Assembly (NCBI RefSeq): GCF_016908355.1
Contig: NZ_JAFBDT010000010.1
Coordinates: 1-64,000 of the forward strand
Length of the DNA: 64,000 nt
From: Fusibacter tunisiensis
Lineage (GTDB): Bacteria; Bacillota; Clostridia; Peptostreptococcales; Acidaminobacteraceae
Direction of reading: 5' to 3'
Position 1 is the first letter of the stretch. Each line of letters begins with the position of its first letter. A program made the position numbers and the translations under genes. This document shows positions 7,126 through 16,506 of the stretch, in pieces. The notes beneath the pieces are model-generated. The model was not told where the DNA came from. It searched no databases and was given only the letters and a program-made list of their open reading frames with translations.

Positions 7126-9522
7126 ATGGAAAATTTAAAATTAAAATCGGACCAATTGATTAATCGATGTAATGAAAATAAGTTTCTATTTAAAACCACT
7201 GAAGAATTAGTGCCTATAAGGGGCATTATTGGACAAGAGCGGGCTAAGAAAGCCATGCAATTTGGGCTTACAGTGCCACAAAAAGGCTATAATATTTATG
7301 TTGCAGGTCAGTGGGGGTCAGGACGTAATAGCTTTGTAAATATGCTGACTGAAGAACAGGCAATCAAGCGACCAGCCCCTAGCGACTGGGTGTATGTCAA
7401 TAATTTTAATGACCCTTATCAACCCATTGCAATAAAAGTTGAAAATGGCCAAGGCAAAAACTTCATCAGTCAAGTGGAGCGTGCAATCCGGTTTTTAAGA
7501 CGGGGAATTGTTGAAATTTTTTCCAGCCGTGACTATGAAAATGCACGTCAAAAATTGGTTGACGCTTACAATGAAAAGTCTAACACGATCGTTGAGATGC
7601 TAAATCAACTGGGGGAAAAATTCGGGTTCGTATTTTCTTTAACTGAAAAAGGCATTGTCAGCATCCCTTTGAAGGATGGACAACCCATGAGTGAAGAAGC
7701 TTATAATGCCATTTCACAAGAAGAATATGAAATTTTGGTTGAGAATTCTCAAAAATTAAGTCTTGAGACAATTGATTTGTTCAACAAGTTGAGAATTGAA
7801 GAAGAAAATTTAAGACTCCGCCTTAAAAGTTTGGATGAACAAATGGGGCGTCACTTGGTAAAGTTTCATTTGGACAGCATTAAAGAAAAACACAAGGACA
7901 ATGATGAAATCAAAGGGTACATTGAATTGCTTGAAAACGATATTGTTGAAAATTTGGATCAATTTAAGGATACTGAAGAAGAAGAGGATACAGCCAATCC
8001 ACTTGCAATGTTTGCCCTTAAAGCAGAAAATCCAGAGTCATTTTTTGAACGCTATCGAATTAACCTTCTTGTGGACAATAGTTCTGTAAAAAGTGCCCCA
8101 GTTGTTTTTGAGTCAAACCCGACGTATTATAACTTGGCAGGGAGCATTGAATACGTCAATGAAATGGGCGTTATGAAAACCGATTTTACGATGATTAAGC
8201 CCGGTGCTTTGCATAAGGCCAACGGTGGGTACTTAATTTTATTGGCAAAAGATATTTTGATGAACTCTTTTTCTTGGAAAAGTTTAAAGAGAAGTTTGCT
8301 GGATGAAGCGGTAAGTATTGACTCAAAAGCTACTTTTTCAGGAGCCTTAATTTCTCAAACATTGAAACCGGAGCCGATCCCGCTGGATGTTAAAGTCATA
8401 ATTATTGGTGATTATTATACGTATTCAATTTTAAGTGAATACGATGAGGAGTTTCAGAAACTTTTTAAGGTTATGGCAGATTTTGATGGGGAACTTATTC
8501 GAAATGAGGATACGTTAAATCACTTTTCAAGATTTGTTTCAACAAAGTGTCAGATGGAAGGCCTCAATCATTTTGAACCCGGTGCCGTGGCAAAGTTGGT
8601 GGATTATGCAACGCGTTTATCAGATGATCAAGGAAAATTAACTGCCCATCTGAAAACCATTGGCGATATTATCATAGAATCCGATACGTGGGCCAGATAT
8701 TACAAAAGCCAAGTGGTAACACGTAGCCATGTTCAAAAAGCTTTGGATGAACGTATATCCAGATCAGATAAATACGAAAGACAGACTTTAGAATTGTTTG
8801 AGGAGGGTGTCTACCTTATTGATTTAGAAGGCTTTAAAATTGGAGAAATTAATGGACTCGCTGTCGTTGGTATGGGCCAGTATGCCTTTGGCAAGCCAAG
8901 TAAAATTACGGTTTCCACTTATCAAGGGCGTCAGGGCATTATTAACATCGAAAGAGAGGCCAGAACAAGCGGTAAAATCCACGATAAAGGGGTTATGATT
9001 CTAACGGGGTACTTAGGGCGCATGTTTGCACAAGACAAGCCTTTGGCTTTAACAGCCAGTATTGTTTTTGAGCAACTCTACTCTGGTGTGGATGGTGACA
9101 GTGCTTCAAGTACGGAACTTTATGCATTAATTTCCGATTTGTCCGGCGTCCCAATAAATCAAGCGATTGCTGTAACGGGCTCCATTAACCAACGTGGTTT
9201 TATCCAACCGATAGGGGGCGTCAATGAAAAGATTGAAGGGTATTTTAAAGTGTGCCATCAAAGAGGCCTGACAGGTGATCAGGGGGTTATTATTCCAAAG
9301 CAAAATATGAAGAATCTCATGTTGGATGAAAAGGTCATAGAAGCGGTTAAATCTGATAAGTTTCACATTTGGGCTATAGACCATGTGGACCAGGGACTCG
9401 AAATACTAACAGGAAGGAAATCTGGGAAACGCATGAAAAACGGTAAATTTGAAGCGGGCTCTATCTATGCTTTAGTTGATGAACGGTTGAGCAAACTCGC
9501 TAAAGAAGCTCAAAAAGAATAG
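7126..9522 (+). CDS. Lon-like ATP-dependent protease (YcbZ/LonB-like)
   Basis: A 798-residue protein with an AAA-type N-terminal region and a C-terminal Lon proteolytic domain. The P-loop GQWGSGRNS (about 61-69) has Arg where a classical Walker A has Lys, as in the AAA_32 group of YcbZ-like proteins. The middle is rich in charged helices (about 200-290). The catalytic dyad is the Ser of GDSASSTEL (about residue 661) and the Lys of GGVNEKIEGYF (about 704). It probably degrades selected cytosolic proteins; substrates are unknown. TGGAGG lies six bases before the ATG. It is monocistronic, between two terminators, with TATACT at 7094-7099 as a likely -10. Confidence 0.88.
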   Translation: MENLKLKSDQLINRCNENKFLFKTTEELVPIRGIIGQERAKKAMQFGLTVPQKGYNIYVAGQWGSGRNSFVNMLTEEQAIKRPAPSDWVYVNNFNDPYQPIAIKVENGQGKNFISQVERAIRFLRRGIVEIFSSRDYENARQKLVDAYNEKSNTIVEMLNQLGEKFGFVFSLTEKGIVSIPLKDGQPMSEEAYNAISQEEYEILVENSQKLSLETIDLFNKLRIEEENLRLRLKSLDEQMGRHLVKFHLDSIKEKHKDNDEIKGYIELLENDIVENLDQFKDTEEEEDTANPLAMFALKAENPESFFERYRINLLVDNSSVKSAPVVFESNPTYYNLAGSIEYVNEMGVMKTDFTMIKPGALHKANGGYLILLAKDILMNSFSWKSLKRSLLDEAVSIDSKATFSGALISQTLKPEPIPLDVKVIIIGDYYTYSILSEYDEEFQKLFKVMADFDGELIRNEDTLNHFSRFVSTKCQMEGLNHFEPGAVAKLVDYATRLSDDQGKLTAHLKTIGDIIIESDTWARYYKSQVVTRSHVQKALDERISRSDKYERQTLELFEEGVYLIDLEGFKIGEINGLAVVGMGQYAFGKPSKITVSTYQGRQGIINIEREARTSGKIHDKGVMILTGYLGRMFAQDKPLALTASIVFEQLYSGVDGDSASSTELYALISDLSGVPINQAIAVTGSINQRGFIQPIGGVNEKIEGYFKVCHQRGLTGDQGVIIPKQNMKNLMLDEKVIEAVKSDKFHIWAIDHVDQGLEILTGRKSGKRMKNGKFEAGSIYALVDERLSKLAKEAQKE

Positions 9523-9525
9523 GGG

Positions 9526-9572
9526 AAACCCCCATTGCATCTTGTTTTTTAAAGAGATGCAGTGGGGGTTTT
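9526..9572. terminator. Bidirectional terminator between Lon-like gene and cyclo-ligase
   Basis: The arm AAACCCCCATTGCATCT pairs with AGATGCAGTGGGGGTTT, about 16 base pairs around a loop. It has A-rich sequence on one side and T-rich on the other, so it can stop both convergent transcripts. It overlaps the 3' end of the minus-strand gene. Confidence 0.85.
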
Positions 9573-10136
9573 AAAGTTTTTAAGTCCGTTTTCTGTAACT
9601 AAGGCATGCACGGGCTGATCATAGGTGTCTGTTGGTATATTCGGAACGCTTTGAATGGCAAATGCGACGCCAATTCTAGGCACTTTTTCAGATATTGAAG
9701 CAAACAAGCGATCGTAATACCCACCTCCGTAGCCAATTCGATAACCAGAATTGTCAAAGGCCACACCAGGTGTTAAGACCAAATCAATTGCATGTGAGGG
9801 GTGGTGTGGGTGAATTAACGGGTTTGGTTCTCTTATGCCGTACGGACTTACAATCAATTGGTTTAAATCTGTTACTTGATAAAATTGCATTATTTTACGA
9901 GAGGGATCAATTCTAGGCAGTAATAGAATTTTATTTAAGTCTAATAGCCATTGATTTATGGCATCTGTTTGAACTTCACTTTTGAAGTTAACAAATGAAG
10001 CCACACAGGTTGTTTCTTTTATGAAAGCTAGATTTTTAATGCTTTCAAAGATTGCCTCACTTTTAAGACATTGGGCTTCATGGCTTAAATTATTTCTTTT
10101 TCCTAGAACGCTTTTTCGGATTTCATTTTTTTCCAT
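9549..10136 (-). CDS. 5-formyltetrahydrofolate cyclo-ligase
   Basis: Converts 5-formyl-THF to 5,10-methenyl-THF with ATP, returning a storage or inhibitory folate to the one-carbon pool. About 195 residues, a standard length. The diagnostic GYGGGYYDR substrate and Mg-binding motif is near residue 141, preceded by LVLTPGVAFD. Basic residues (KR) in the N-terminal helix fit the phosphate-binding region. An ATG at 10136 is chosen because CTGGAG lies eight bases upstream; a GTG at 10145 would sit right on that site. The gene stands alone, transcribed divergently from ftsE. Confidence 0.94.
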   Translation of the reverse strand: MEKNEIRKSVLGKRNNLSHEAQCLKSEAIFESIKNLAFIKETTCVASFVNFKSEVQTDAINQWLLDLNKILLLPRIDPSRKIMQFYQVTDLNQLIVSPYGIREPNPLIHPHHPSHAIDLVLTPGVAFDNSGYRIGYGGGYYDRLFASISEKVPRIGVAFAIQSVPNIPTDTYDQPVHALVTENGLKNFKTPTASL

Positions 10137-10218
10137 CGTATACACTCCAGATGTAATATTCTTTTAATAATTATACACTTAAAAAGCATGAAATGTACAG
10201 GTATAATAAGGAATAGGG

Positions 10219-10247
10219 TTTACGGTTTACGCCCAATTATATATAAT
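10219..10247 (+). promoter_or_regulatory. Promoter of ftsEX-peptidase operon
   Basis: TTTACG at 10219-10224, a 17-base spacer, and TATAAT at 10242-10247, 30 bases before ftsE. It is a housekeeping-type promoter for ftsE, ftsX, the M23 gene, the S41 protease and the small membrane protein, up to the terminator at 14417. Confidence 0.7.
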
Positions 10248-10276
10248 TAGGAAAACACTTTGAATGGGAGAGTTTT

Positions 10277-10963
10277 ATGATAGAATTTAGCAACGTCTCG
10301 AAAAGATATGACAACGGTGTTATGGCGTTGGATAATGTGAGTGTACAAATTGAAAAAGGCGAATTTGTCTTTCTTGTAGGACCAAGTGGCGCAGGAAAAT
10401 CCACTTTTATTAAGGCCATTTTAAAAGAAGTTGAAATTACAACTGGAAAAGTTTTTGTAGATGATTTGCACGTTACGCGATTGCACCGAAGGCGCGTTCC
10501 TTTTTTAAGGCGAAAAGTTGGTGTGGTTTTTCAAGATTTTAGACTTTTACCCAATAAAACGGTTTATGAAAATATTGCTTTTGCAATGGAAATTGTTGGG
10601 ACACCTCAGAGAAATATTCGTAAGCAAGTGCCCCTAATCCTTGCCTTAGTAGGCTTGTCTGGAAAGGGCAATTTTTATCCGAATCAATTATCAGGTGGCG
10701 AACAACAACGTGTATCCATAGCGCGGTCTATGATTAACAATCCGCCAATACTAATCGCAGATGAGCCAACAGGAAATTTAGATCCAGACACGTCGTGGGA
10801 AATCATGAAGGTCTTAAGAACCATTAACAGACGTGGAACAACAATTTTAATGGCGACACATGACCGAGAAATAGTAGACATTATGAAAAAACGCGTAATT
10901 GCACTTGAAGCGGGTAAAGTTGCGCGGGATGACAAAGTGGGAGTATATAGCTATGACGATTAA
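10277..10963 (+). CDS. ftsE: Cell-division ABC ATPase FtsE
   Basis: A 228-residue ABC ATPase with Walker A GPSGAGKST (about 35-43), Q-loop VFQDFR (about 85-90), signature LSGGEQQR (about 138-145), Walker B ILIADEPTG and H-loop ATHD. With FtsX it forms a type VII ABC complex that transmits ATP-driven movement across the membrane to activate a periplasmic or wall amidase or endopeptidase. GGGAG precedes the ATG. Its end overlaps ftsX by 11 bases. A second, divergent FtsE lies at 60126. Confidence 0.95.
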   Translation: MIEFSNVSKRYDNGVMALDNVSVQIEKGEFVFLVGPSGAGKSTFIKAILKEVEITTGKVFVDDLHVTRLHRRRVPFLRRKVGVVFQDFRLLPNKTVYENIAFAMEIVGTPQRNIRKQVPLILALVGLSGKGNFYPNQLSGGEQQRVSIARSMINNPPILIADEPTGNLDPDTSWEIMKVLRTINRRGTTILMATHDREIVDIMKKRVIALEAGKVARDDKVGVYSYDD

Positions 10964-11846
10964 ACCAATTTTTACATTAAAGGAAGCGATCAAAGGACTT
11001 TGGCGAAATCGTATGATGAGTGTTGCCTCTGTATCATCTGTTGCTGCGACGCTTATAATATTGGGGATTATTTTTGCACTGATTATAAATATTAATTCTG
11101 TCTCACAATCTGCAAAAGATCAGTTTGATTCCATACAAGCTTACCTTGATGATTCTGTGGAAGCGGCGCAAATAGAGGGTTTGAAAGAAGAACTTGAAGC
11201 GATAGAAGGTGTGTCACGTGTCCTTTATGAAAGTAAGACGGATGCCTTAAATCGAATGATGGAATCTTGGGATGAAAATGCCTATCTACTTGAGGGGTTG
11301 GAAGAAAACCCACTTCCCAATTCTCTAATTGTTTATTTGACAGATATTTACTATGCGGAATCTGTCCTTGAACTGATGGCTTCTCTTGAAGGGATAGAAG
11401 AAATAAAATCCTATCAGGATATAGTGGAAACCTTGCTATCTGTCACCGAGATGGTGCGCAAAGCAGGCATGCTTGTTATTTTTGTTTTAATTGCCATTTC
11501 CACATTTATCATTCACAATACGATTAAGTTAACGGTGAACAGCCGAAAAAGAGAAATCAATATAATGAAATACGTTGGCGCTACGAATTGGTTTATTAGA
11601 TGGCCATTCTTGATGGAAGGGACTCTCCTCGGCCTTTTGGGGGCAGGTGTAGCAGCCGGTATTGTGAAATTGGGCTACGATTACCTATATCAAATTTTAG
11701 GCACTGATTTCTACGCCATTATTTCAGTATATATTATAAGACCAGAAGTGATGATGCCGGACGTGATTTTTCTGTTTGTGGTGATTGGTGCTGGTATCGG
11801 TGCCCTTGGAAGTATTTGGTCAATGAGAAAGTACTTGAATGTTTAG
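10953..11846 (+). CDS. ftsX: Cell-division ABC permease FtsX
   Basis: About 297 residues with the FtsX pattern: a cytoplasmic N-terminus (FTLKEAIKGLWRNRMMS), TM1 at about 24-46, a large extracellular loop (about 50-165) that binds the coiled-coil partner, and three further membrane segments. The ATG at 10953 overlaps ftsE; GGGAG lies 11 bases upstream. An earlier start at 10929 is possible but not family-like. The partner is the next gene, an M23 peptidase with a long coiled coil, as in FtsEX-EnvC and FtsEX-PcsB. Confidence 0.94.
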   Translation: MTIKPIFTLKEAIKGLWRNRMMSVASVSSVAATLIILGIIFALIININSVSQSAKDQFDSIQAYLDDSVEAAQIEGLKEELEAIEGVSRVLYESKTDALNRMMESWDENAYLLEGLEENPLPNSLIVYLTDIYYAESVLELMASLEGIEEIKSYQDIVETLLSVTEMVRKAGMLVIFVLIAISTFIIHNTIKLTVNSRKREINIMKYVGATNWFIRWPFLMEGTLLGLLGAGVAAGIVKLGYDYLYQILGTDFYAIISVYIIRPEVMMPDVIFLFVVIGAGIGALGSIWSMRKYLNV

Positions 11847-11856
11847 GGGGCGAAGG

Positions 11857-12990
11857 ATGAAACAAATAAAAATATACAGTGTGTTTCTATTGATTGTAAC
11901 CCTACTGTTTTCAGGCACGGTTTTTGCCAATGATGAATTAAAGCGTAGGGAACGTGAACTGGAAGAGTTGAAAGAGAAGATGGAAGCTTTAGATGCTGAA
12001 TTGGACGCCAACGAATCCATGCAATCTGAAACCAATCGAAAAATAAAAAATCTTAATGTTGAAATTAAAGGACTGGAAAAAGAAATAGATGGTCTAGATG
12101 CAGAAATTGCCCTAACAGAAGATCGAATTGTTGAAAAAACAGGTGAAATTGAAGTTGCGGAAGATAAGATTTCTGACAAGAACATTTTATTAAACGAGAG
12201 ACTACGGGTTATGTATAAAACTGGGTCAATCGGGTATTTGGAAGTTCTTTTTGGTGCGGAAGATTTTAATGACCTTTTGTCACGCATTGACATGATTCAA
12301 AAAGTTTTAATGCATGATCAGAATTTAATTCAGACATTAAAAGCCCAGCGAGATGATCTGGCTCAAAAAAAGTTAGACCTTGAGCACGTTAAAGATGAAC
12401 TCTTGTCCTTGTTTCAAGATAAAGTTTCTAAACAAGACAGTTTGGAAATCGCCCTCAACAATTTGGTTGGCTATAAGGCGCAATTGCTTGAAGATGAAGT
12501 TGCCATGAAAGAAGTAGAAGAACAATTTCTAAAAGAGGCTAACGATCTTACTGAAATTATTAAAAATTTGGAACTTGCACCTGTCTATGTAGGTGGTGAA
12601 ATGCTCTGGCCGGTACCGGGTGAGTACACCATTACATCCCCATTTGGGAATAGACTTCACCCTATAACCAAGCAATATAAAATGCACACTGGAATCGATA
12701 TAGGTGCACCTATGAACACATCTATTGTGGCCGCCCAGACAGGTACCATTGTTTATGCCAATTGGTATGGTGGGTATGGAAAAACAATTATTGTAGATCA
12801 TGGTGGGGGACACACAACACTGTATGCCCATTTGAATCAAATTTTAGGCGATGTTGGTTCTGTGGTGAAAAAAGGTGATATGATTGGAAAAATGGGAACT
12901 ACAGGTGTTTCAACAGGATCCCATTTGCATTTTGAAGTGCGGATTAATGGGGACTACGTGGATCCGTATCCCTATATAACTGGAAATTGA
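11857..12990 (+). CDS. EnvC/PcsB-like murein hydrolase, coiled coil plus M23 peptidase
   Basis: About 377 residues: a signal peptide (1-24), a long coiled coil (about 25-245), then an M23 (LytM) peptidase domain (about 255-377). Zinc ligands are the His and Asp of MHTGIDIG and the second His of SHLHFEV. The coiled coil holds the PcsB-type segment YKTGSIGYLEVLFGAEDFND (about 118-137). Here the LytM Zn site looks complete, so it may cut peptidoglycan cross-bridges itself, controlled by FtsEX. GGGGG and GAAGG precede the ATG. It is translated between ftsX and the S41 protease, a common Clostridial order. Confidence 0.93.
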   Translation: MKQIKIYSVFLLIVTLLFSGTVFANDELKRRERELEELKEKMEALDAELDANESMQSETNRKIKNLNVEIKGLEKEIDGLDAEIALTEDRIVEKTGEIEVAEDKISDKNILLNERLRVMYKTGSIGYLEVLFGAEDFNDLLSRIDMIQKVLMHDQNLIQTLKAQRDDLAQKKLDLEHVKDELLSLFQDKVSKQDSLEIALNNLVGYKAQLLEDEVAMKEVEEQFLKEANDLTEIIKNLELAPVYVGGEMLWPVPGEYTITSPFGNRLHPITKQYKMHTGIDIGAPMNTSIVAAQTGTIVYANWYGGYGKTIIVDHGGGHTTLYAHLNQILGDVGSVVKKGDMIGKMGTTGVSTGSHLHFEVRINGDYVDPYPYITGN

Positions 12991-13000
12991 GGTGTGAGAT

Positions 13001-14215
13001 TTGAAAAAAAAGACGGCAATTTTAATAGGGTTGTTATTGGTAATAACAACGGCAGCAACAACATTTTTCGTAACAACATTTATACAAATTGACCTTGGAG
13101 ATAAAGTCGTTATTAGTCGCAAGGATTTGGAAGATTTTCGAAGTTTTTATGGCACTTATGAATCTGTTGAGGATTTAAAGTCTTATATTGAAGAAAATTA
13201 TTATTTGGAAGTAGAAGAATCCCTTTTAATCGATGGGATGAAGCAAGGGCTTTTTGACGTTTTAGAAGATCCTTATTCGCTTTATATGGATTCAGAAGAA
13301 TTCCAAAGTTATATGGAGTCCAGCACTGGAGAATATGCTGGAATAGGTTTGTATTTGACGCCAAATGATAAAGATCAAATTGAAGTTGTATCCCCAATTG
13401 AAGACACACCTGCGGATTCTGTGGGTTTGTTGGCAAAAGATGTAATTACAGGGGTTAACGGGGTTTCCTATACCGCTGAACAAATGGATGAAGCCATCAA
13501 ACAAATCAAAGGGGAGCCTGGAACTTCAATCACGTTAACGATTTATAGACCAAGTCAAAATAAATCTTTTGATGTGGAAATTGAACGGGCATGGATAGAC
13601 ATTAAGGTGGTTAAAGCTAGAATGCTCGATTCGGAGATTGGTTACTTAAGATTGACGACATTTGACGAAAATTCTGCCAGGGAATTTGATGAGAATGCCA
13701 AGGATTTAATTTCTCAAGGTGCAAAAGGAATTGTTTTAGACTTGAGGCAGAATCCGGGTGGCTATTTGAGCCAGACTGTAAAAATTGCCGATGCCATGTT
13801 GGGAAAGGCTTTAATTGTCTATACTGAAGGGCGTAATGGCGACAATGGAACATATGAGTCAGATGCAAGAAAATATGATGTTAATTGGGTGGTTCTAATT
13901 GATCAAGGGTCAGCGAGTGCTTCTGAAATATTAACAGGTGCCCTTAAAGATCATGGTCAAGCGACAATTGTTGGAACGACAACTTTTGGTAAAGGTGTTG
14001 TTCAAGTGGTTGTACCCCATGAAGGCGATTCTGGATTTAAACTTACAACATCCCAGTATTTTACCCCAAGTGGCGCCTATATTCACGGTGTGGGAATTGA
14101 ACCAGATGTGTTTATTGAGTTGGATGAAGGGTATTATGAGATAGAAGAACCGACAGACGAAGATGACAATCAATTGATGAAGGCACTTGAAATCATAAAA
14201 GAGCAACTGGAATAG
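13001..14215 (+). CDS. C-terminal processing protease, S41 family (CtpA-like)
   Basis: A 404-residue secreted or membrane-anchored serine protease. It has an N-terminal hydrophobic anchor (about 6-28), a PDZ domain (about 100-190; GIGLYL, VSPIEDTPADSVGL) and a Ser/Lys catalytic domain, with Ser in QGSASASEIL (about 307) and Lys in TTFGKGVVQ (about 331). It starts with TTG at 13001 behind GAGGTG. Family members trim or degrade exported proteins and regulate murein hydrolases; its place behind FtsEX and the M23 enzyme fits wall-enzyme control. The 404 residues are typical of Clostridial CtpA. Confidence 0.93.
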   Translation: MKKKTAILIGLLLVITTAATTFFVTTFIQIDLGDKVVISRKDLEDFRSFYGTYESVEDLKSYIEENYYLEVEESLLIDGMKQGLFDVLEDPYSLYMDSEEFQSYMESSTGEYAGIGLYLTPNDKDQIEVVSPIEDTPADSVGLLAKDVITGVNGVSYTAEQMDEAIKQIKGEPGTSITLTIYRPSQNKSFDVEIERAWIDIKVVKARMLDSEIGYLRLTTFDENSAREFDENAKDLISQGAKGIVLDLRQNPGGYLSQTVKIADAMLGKALIVYTEGRNGDNGTYESDARKYDVNWVVLIDQGSASASEILTGALKDHGQATIVGTTTFGKGVVQVVVPHEGDSGFKLTTSQYFTPSGAYIHGVGIEPDVFIELDEGYYEIEEPTDEDDNQLMKALEIIKEQLE

Positions 14216-14227
14216 ATCGGGGGAACT

Positions 14228-14413
14228 ATGGATGTTGATCACTTAAAAAAGGAAGCTGAATCCATTCAGGAAAAGATGACAAAGCTACAAGAATATAAAT
14301 TTGATTTTGACCTACCAAATGGCCTACAAGGTGCTTTTGCAGTAACGACATTTGTTGTAATTGCTGTTATTATTGGGTTGATTGGCTATATAACATGGTG
14401 GGGATTAAATTAA
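14228..14413 (+). CDS. Small single-TM protein, unknown function
   Basis: A 61-residue protein with a charged amphipathic N-terminal half (about 1-30), then one hydrophobic segment (about 37-57) ending in TWWGLN. A strong GGGGGA site lies before the ATG, and it is the last gene of the ftsEX operon, 12 bases after the S41 gene. The layout suggests a small membrane accessory of the wall-remodelling machinery; the family is not recognised. Confidence 0.65.
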   Translation: MDVDHLKKEAESIQEKMTKLQEYKFDFDLPNGLQGAFAVTTFVVIAVIIGLIGYITWWGLN

Positions 14414-14416
14414 TAC

Positions 14417-14457
14417 TAGGGGAGAGGATGTTGAATTTGCATCGTTCTCCTTTTTTA
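14417..14457 (+). terminator. Terminator after ftsEX operon
   Basis: GGGAGAGGATG pairs imperfectly with CATCGTTCTCC around an eight-base loop, followed by TTTTTT. It separates the wall operon from the uvrB promoter, whose -35 begins directly after the T-run. Confidence 0.75.
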
Positions 14458-14486
14458 TTGACGGTTCTTTAAGGAAAAGATATAAT
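14458..14486 (+). promoter_or_regulatory. Consensus sigma-A promoter of uvrBAC
   Basis: TTGACG at 14458-14463, a 17-base spacer, and TATAAT at 14481-14486. This is the strongest promoter match in the window. Transcription should begin near 14493, within the SOS box. Confidence 0.85.
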
Positions 14487-14492
14487 AGAAAC

Positions 14493-14506
14493 CGAACAAG
14501 TGTTTG
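14493..14506 (+). promoter_or_regulatory. SOS box (LexA/DinR operator)
   Basis: CGAACAAGTGTTTG fits the Gram-positive LexA consensus CGAACRNRYGTTYG at every position. It lies six bases after the -10 box, at the predicted transcription start, and its last bases touch the uvrB ribosome-binding site. LexA bound here would block uvrBAC expression until DNA damage. LexA itself is not in the window. Confidence 0.88.
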
Positions 14507-14515
14507 GAGGTGGCT

Positions 14516-16495
14516 ATGGAACGCTTCAAAGTAGTGTCGGAATTTAGCCCAACAGGCGATCAACCCAAGGCGATTGATCAGCTTGCAAGGGCCATAGAAT
14601 CCGAAAAAAAACACAATATTTTGTTGGGCGTGACTGGATCTGGAAAAACGTATTCAGTTGCAAAGATTATTGAAAGGGTCCAAAAACCCACATTGGTAAT
14701 TGCACATAATAAAACTTTGGCGGCTCAATTGGCTTCAGAGTTTAGGGAGTTTTTCCCTGAAAATGCTGTGGAATTTTTTGTGAGTTATTACGATTATTAT
14801 CAACCGGAAGCTTATGTGGCGCATTCTGATACGTACATAGAGAAGGACGCGGCCATTAATGATGAATTGGATAAATTAAGACACTCTGCAACTTCAGCAT
14901 TATTTGAACGCAAAGATGTCATTATTGTGGCCTCTGTTTCGTGTATTTATGGTCTAGGTGACCCTATTGATTATGCCAATATGACACTTACTGTGCGCCC
15001 GGGGATGACCAAGAGCAGAGATGAAATTTTGAAACGGTTGGTGGACATTCAATACCTTCGAAATGACATTAATTTTACACGCAATACATTTCGCGTACGT
15101 GGCGATGTGGTGGAAATTATGCCAGCTTATGAATACGAGCGTGCTTATAGAATTGAGCTTTTTGGAGATGAAGTGGATCGGATTGCAGAAGTAAATGCGC
15201 TGACAGGAGAGATTTTGGGGTATCGAAATCACTTAACTGTTTATCCAGCGTCACATTATGTGACACCTAAAGATAAATTGGAAAGTGCCATAGTTGCAAT
15301 TGAATCCGAGCTGGAAGAACAAGTTAAATATTTTAGAGATAACAATAAATTGATTGAAGCTCAGAGAATTGAACAACGTACGAAGTATGATATAGAGATG
15401 CTAAGAGAGATGGGATTTTGCCAAGGTATTGAAAATTACGCACGTGTGCTATCAGGGAGACCACCTGGGAGTAGGCCATATACTTTGCTAGATTATTTTC
15501 CGAATGATTTTCTTGTGGTAATTGATGAATCTCATGTGAGTATTCCTCAAATCAGAGCTATGTATGGTGGCGATAGAAGTCGTAAACAAGCATTGGTAGA
15601 TTATGGATTTAGACTGCCTTCTGCTATGGACAATAGACCTCTTAATTTTGATGAGTTTGAAGCTTTGGCCCATCAACTGCTTTATGTTTCAGCGACCCCG
15701 GGCCCATATGAGTATGAAAATGCTGGCGCAGGTGTTGAACAAATTATTAGACCTACAGGGTTATTGGACCCTGAGATTGAAGTAAGGCCGATTAAAGGCC
15801 AGATTGATGACCTGTATTCAGAGATTATAAAGCGTGTTGAAGTCAATGAACGGGTTTTGGTAACCACATTAACGAAAAAAATGGCAGAGGATTTAACAGA
15901 TTATTTTAAGAGGATGGATGTAAAGGTACGTTACATGCATTCTGATATAAAAACCATTGAACGCATGGGCATTATTAGAGATTTTAGAAAAGGTGATTTT
16001 GATGTCCTTGTTGGGATTAATCTTTTAAGAGAAGGGCTTGATTTGCCAGAAGTGTCCCTCGTTGCAATTTTAGATGCAGATAAGGAAGGTTTTTTACGTT
16101 CAGAGACCTCATTGGTACAAACGGTGGGGCGTGCAGCCCGAAACGTAAAGGGGCGTGTCATCATGTATGCGGATCGAATTACAAAATCTATGAAGTATGC
16201 AATAGATGAAACCAATCGTAGAAGAGGGATTCAAGAGGCATATAATATTGAAAACGGCATTGAACCAAAGAGCATTGTGAAAGGCATACGGGATGTAATT
16301 GAGGCAACTGTTGCAGCGGAAGAAGAATCGTCCTATGAAATAGAAAAAATTCAGAGCATGAATCGTAAGGAACGGTTGTCTTATATTGAAACTTTGGAGA
16401 AAGAAATGTACGAAGCGTCAAAATTATTACAATTTGAACGGGCCGCAGAACTAAGAGATATGATTGTCGACTTGAAAACTATGAAACAGAAATAG
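14516..16495 (+). CDS. uvrB: Excinuclease ABC subunit B
   Basis: A 659-residue DNA-damage verification helicase of nucleotide excision repair. Helicase motif I is [12 protein letters not shown] (about 39-50), the beta-hairpin region [13 protein letters not shown] (about 91-103) inserts between strands, motif II is VVIDESH, motif VI is QTVGRAARN, and a C-terminal UVR domain (about 625-655, FERAAELRD) binds UvrC. The ATG at 14516 follows TGGAGG by five bases. It is first of uvrB-uvrA-uvrC, under an SOS box. Confidence 0.98.
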   Translation: MERFKVVSEFSPTGDQPKAIDQLARAIESEKKHNILLGVTGSGKTYSVAKIIERVQKPTLVIAHNKTLAAQLASEFREFFPENAVEFFVSYYDYYQPEAYVAHSDTYIEKDAAINDELDKLRHSATSALFERKDVIIVASVSCIYGLGDPIDYANMTLTVRPGMTKSRDEILKRLVDIQYLRNDINFTRNTFRVRGDVVEIMPAYEYERAYRIELFGDEVDRIAEVNALTGEILGYRNHLTVYPASHYVTPKDKLESAIVAIESELEEQVKYFRDNNKLIEAQRIEQRTKYDIEMLREMGFCQGIENYARVLSGRPPGSRPYTLLDYFPNDFLVVIDESHVSIPQIRAMYGGDRSRKQALVDYGFRLPSAMDNRPLNFDEFEALAHQLLYVSATPGPYEYENAGAGVEQIIRPTGLLDPEIEVRPIKGQIDDLYSEIIKRVEVNERVLVTTLTKKMAEDLTDYFKRMDVKVRYMHSDIKTIERMGIIRDFRKGDFDVLVGINLLREGLDLPEVSLVAILDADKEGFLRSETSLVQTVGRAARNVKGRVIMYADRITKSMKYAIDETNRRRGIQEAYNIENGIEPKSIVKGIRDVIEATVAAEEESSYEIEKIQSMNRKERLSYIETLEKEMYEASKLLQFERAAELRDMIVDLKTMKQK

Positions 16496-16506
16496 ATGAG
16501 GCGAGT

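Noticed and set aside
11820-12293. Open frame of 157 codons on the minus strand opposite the M23 gene
   Set aside because: It is antisense to a clear signal-peptide coiled-coil gene, is rich in Ser and Phe as expected for a complement shadow, and has no ribosome-binding site.
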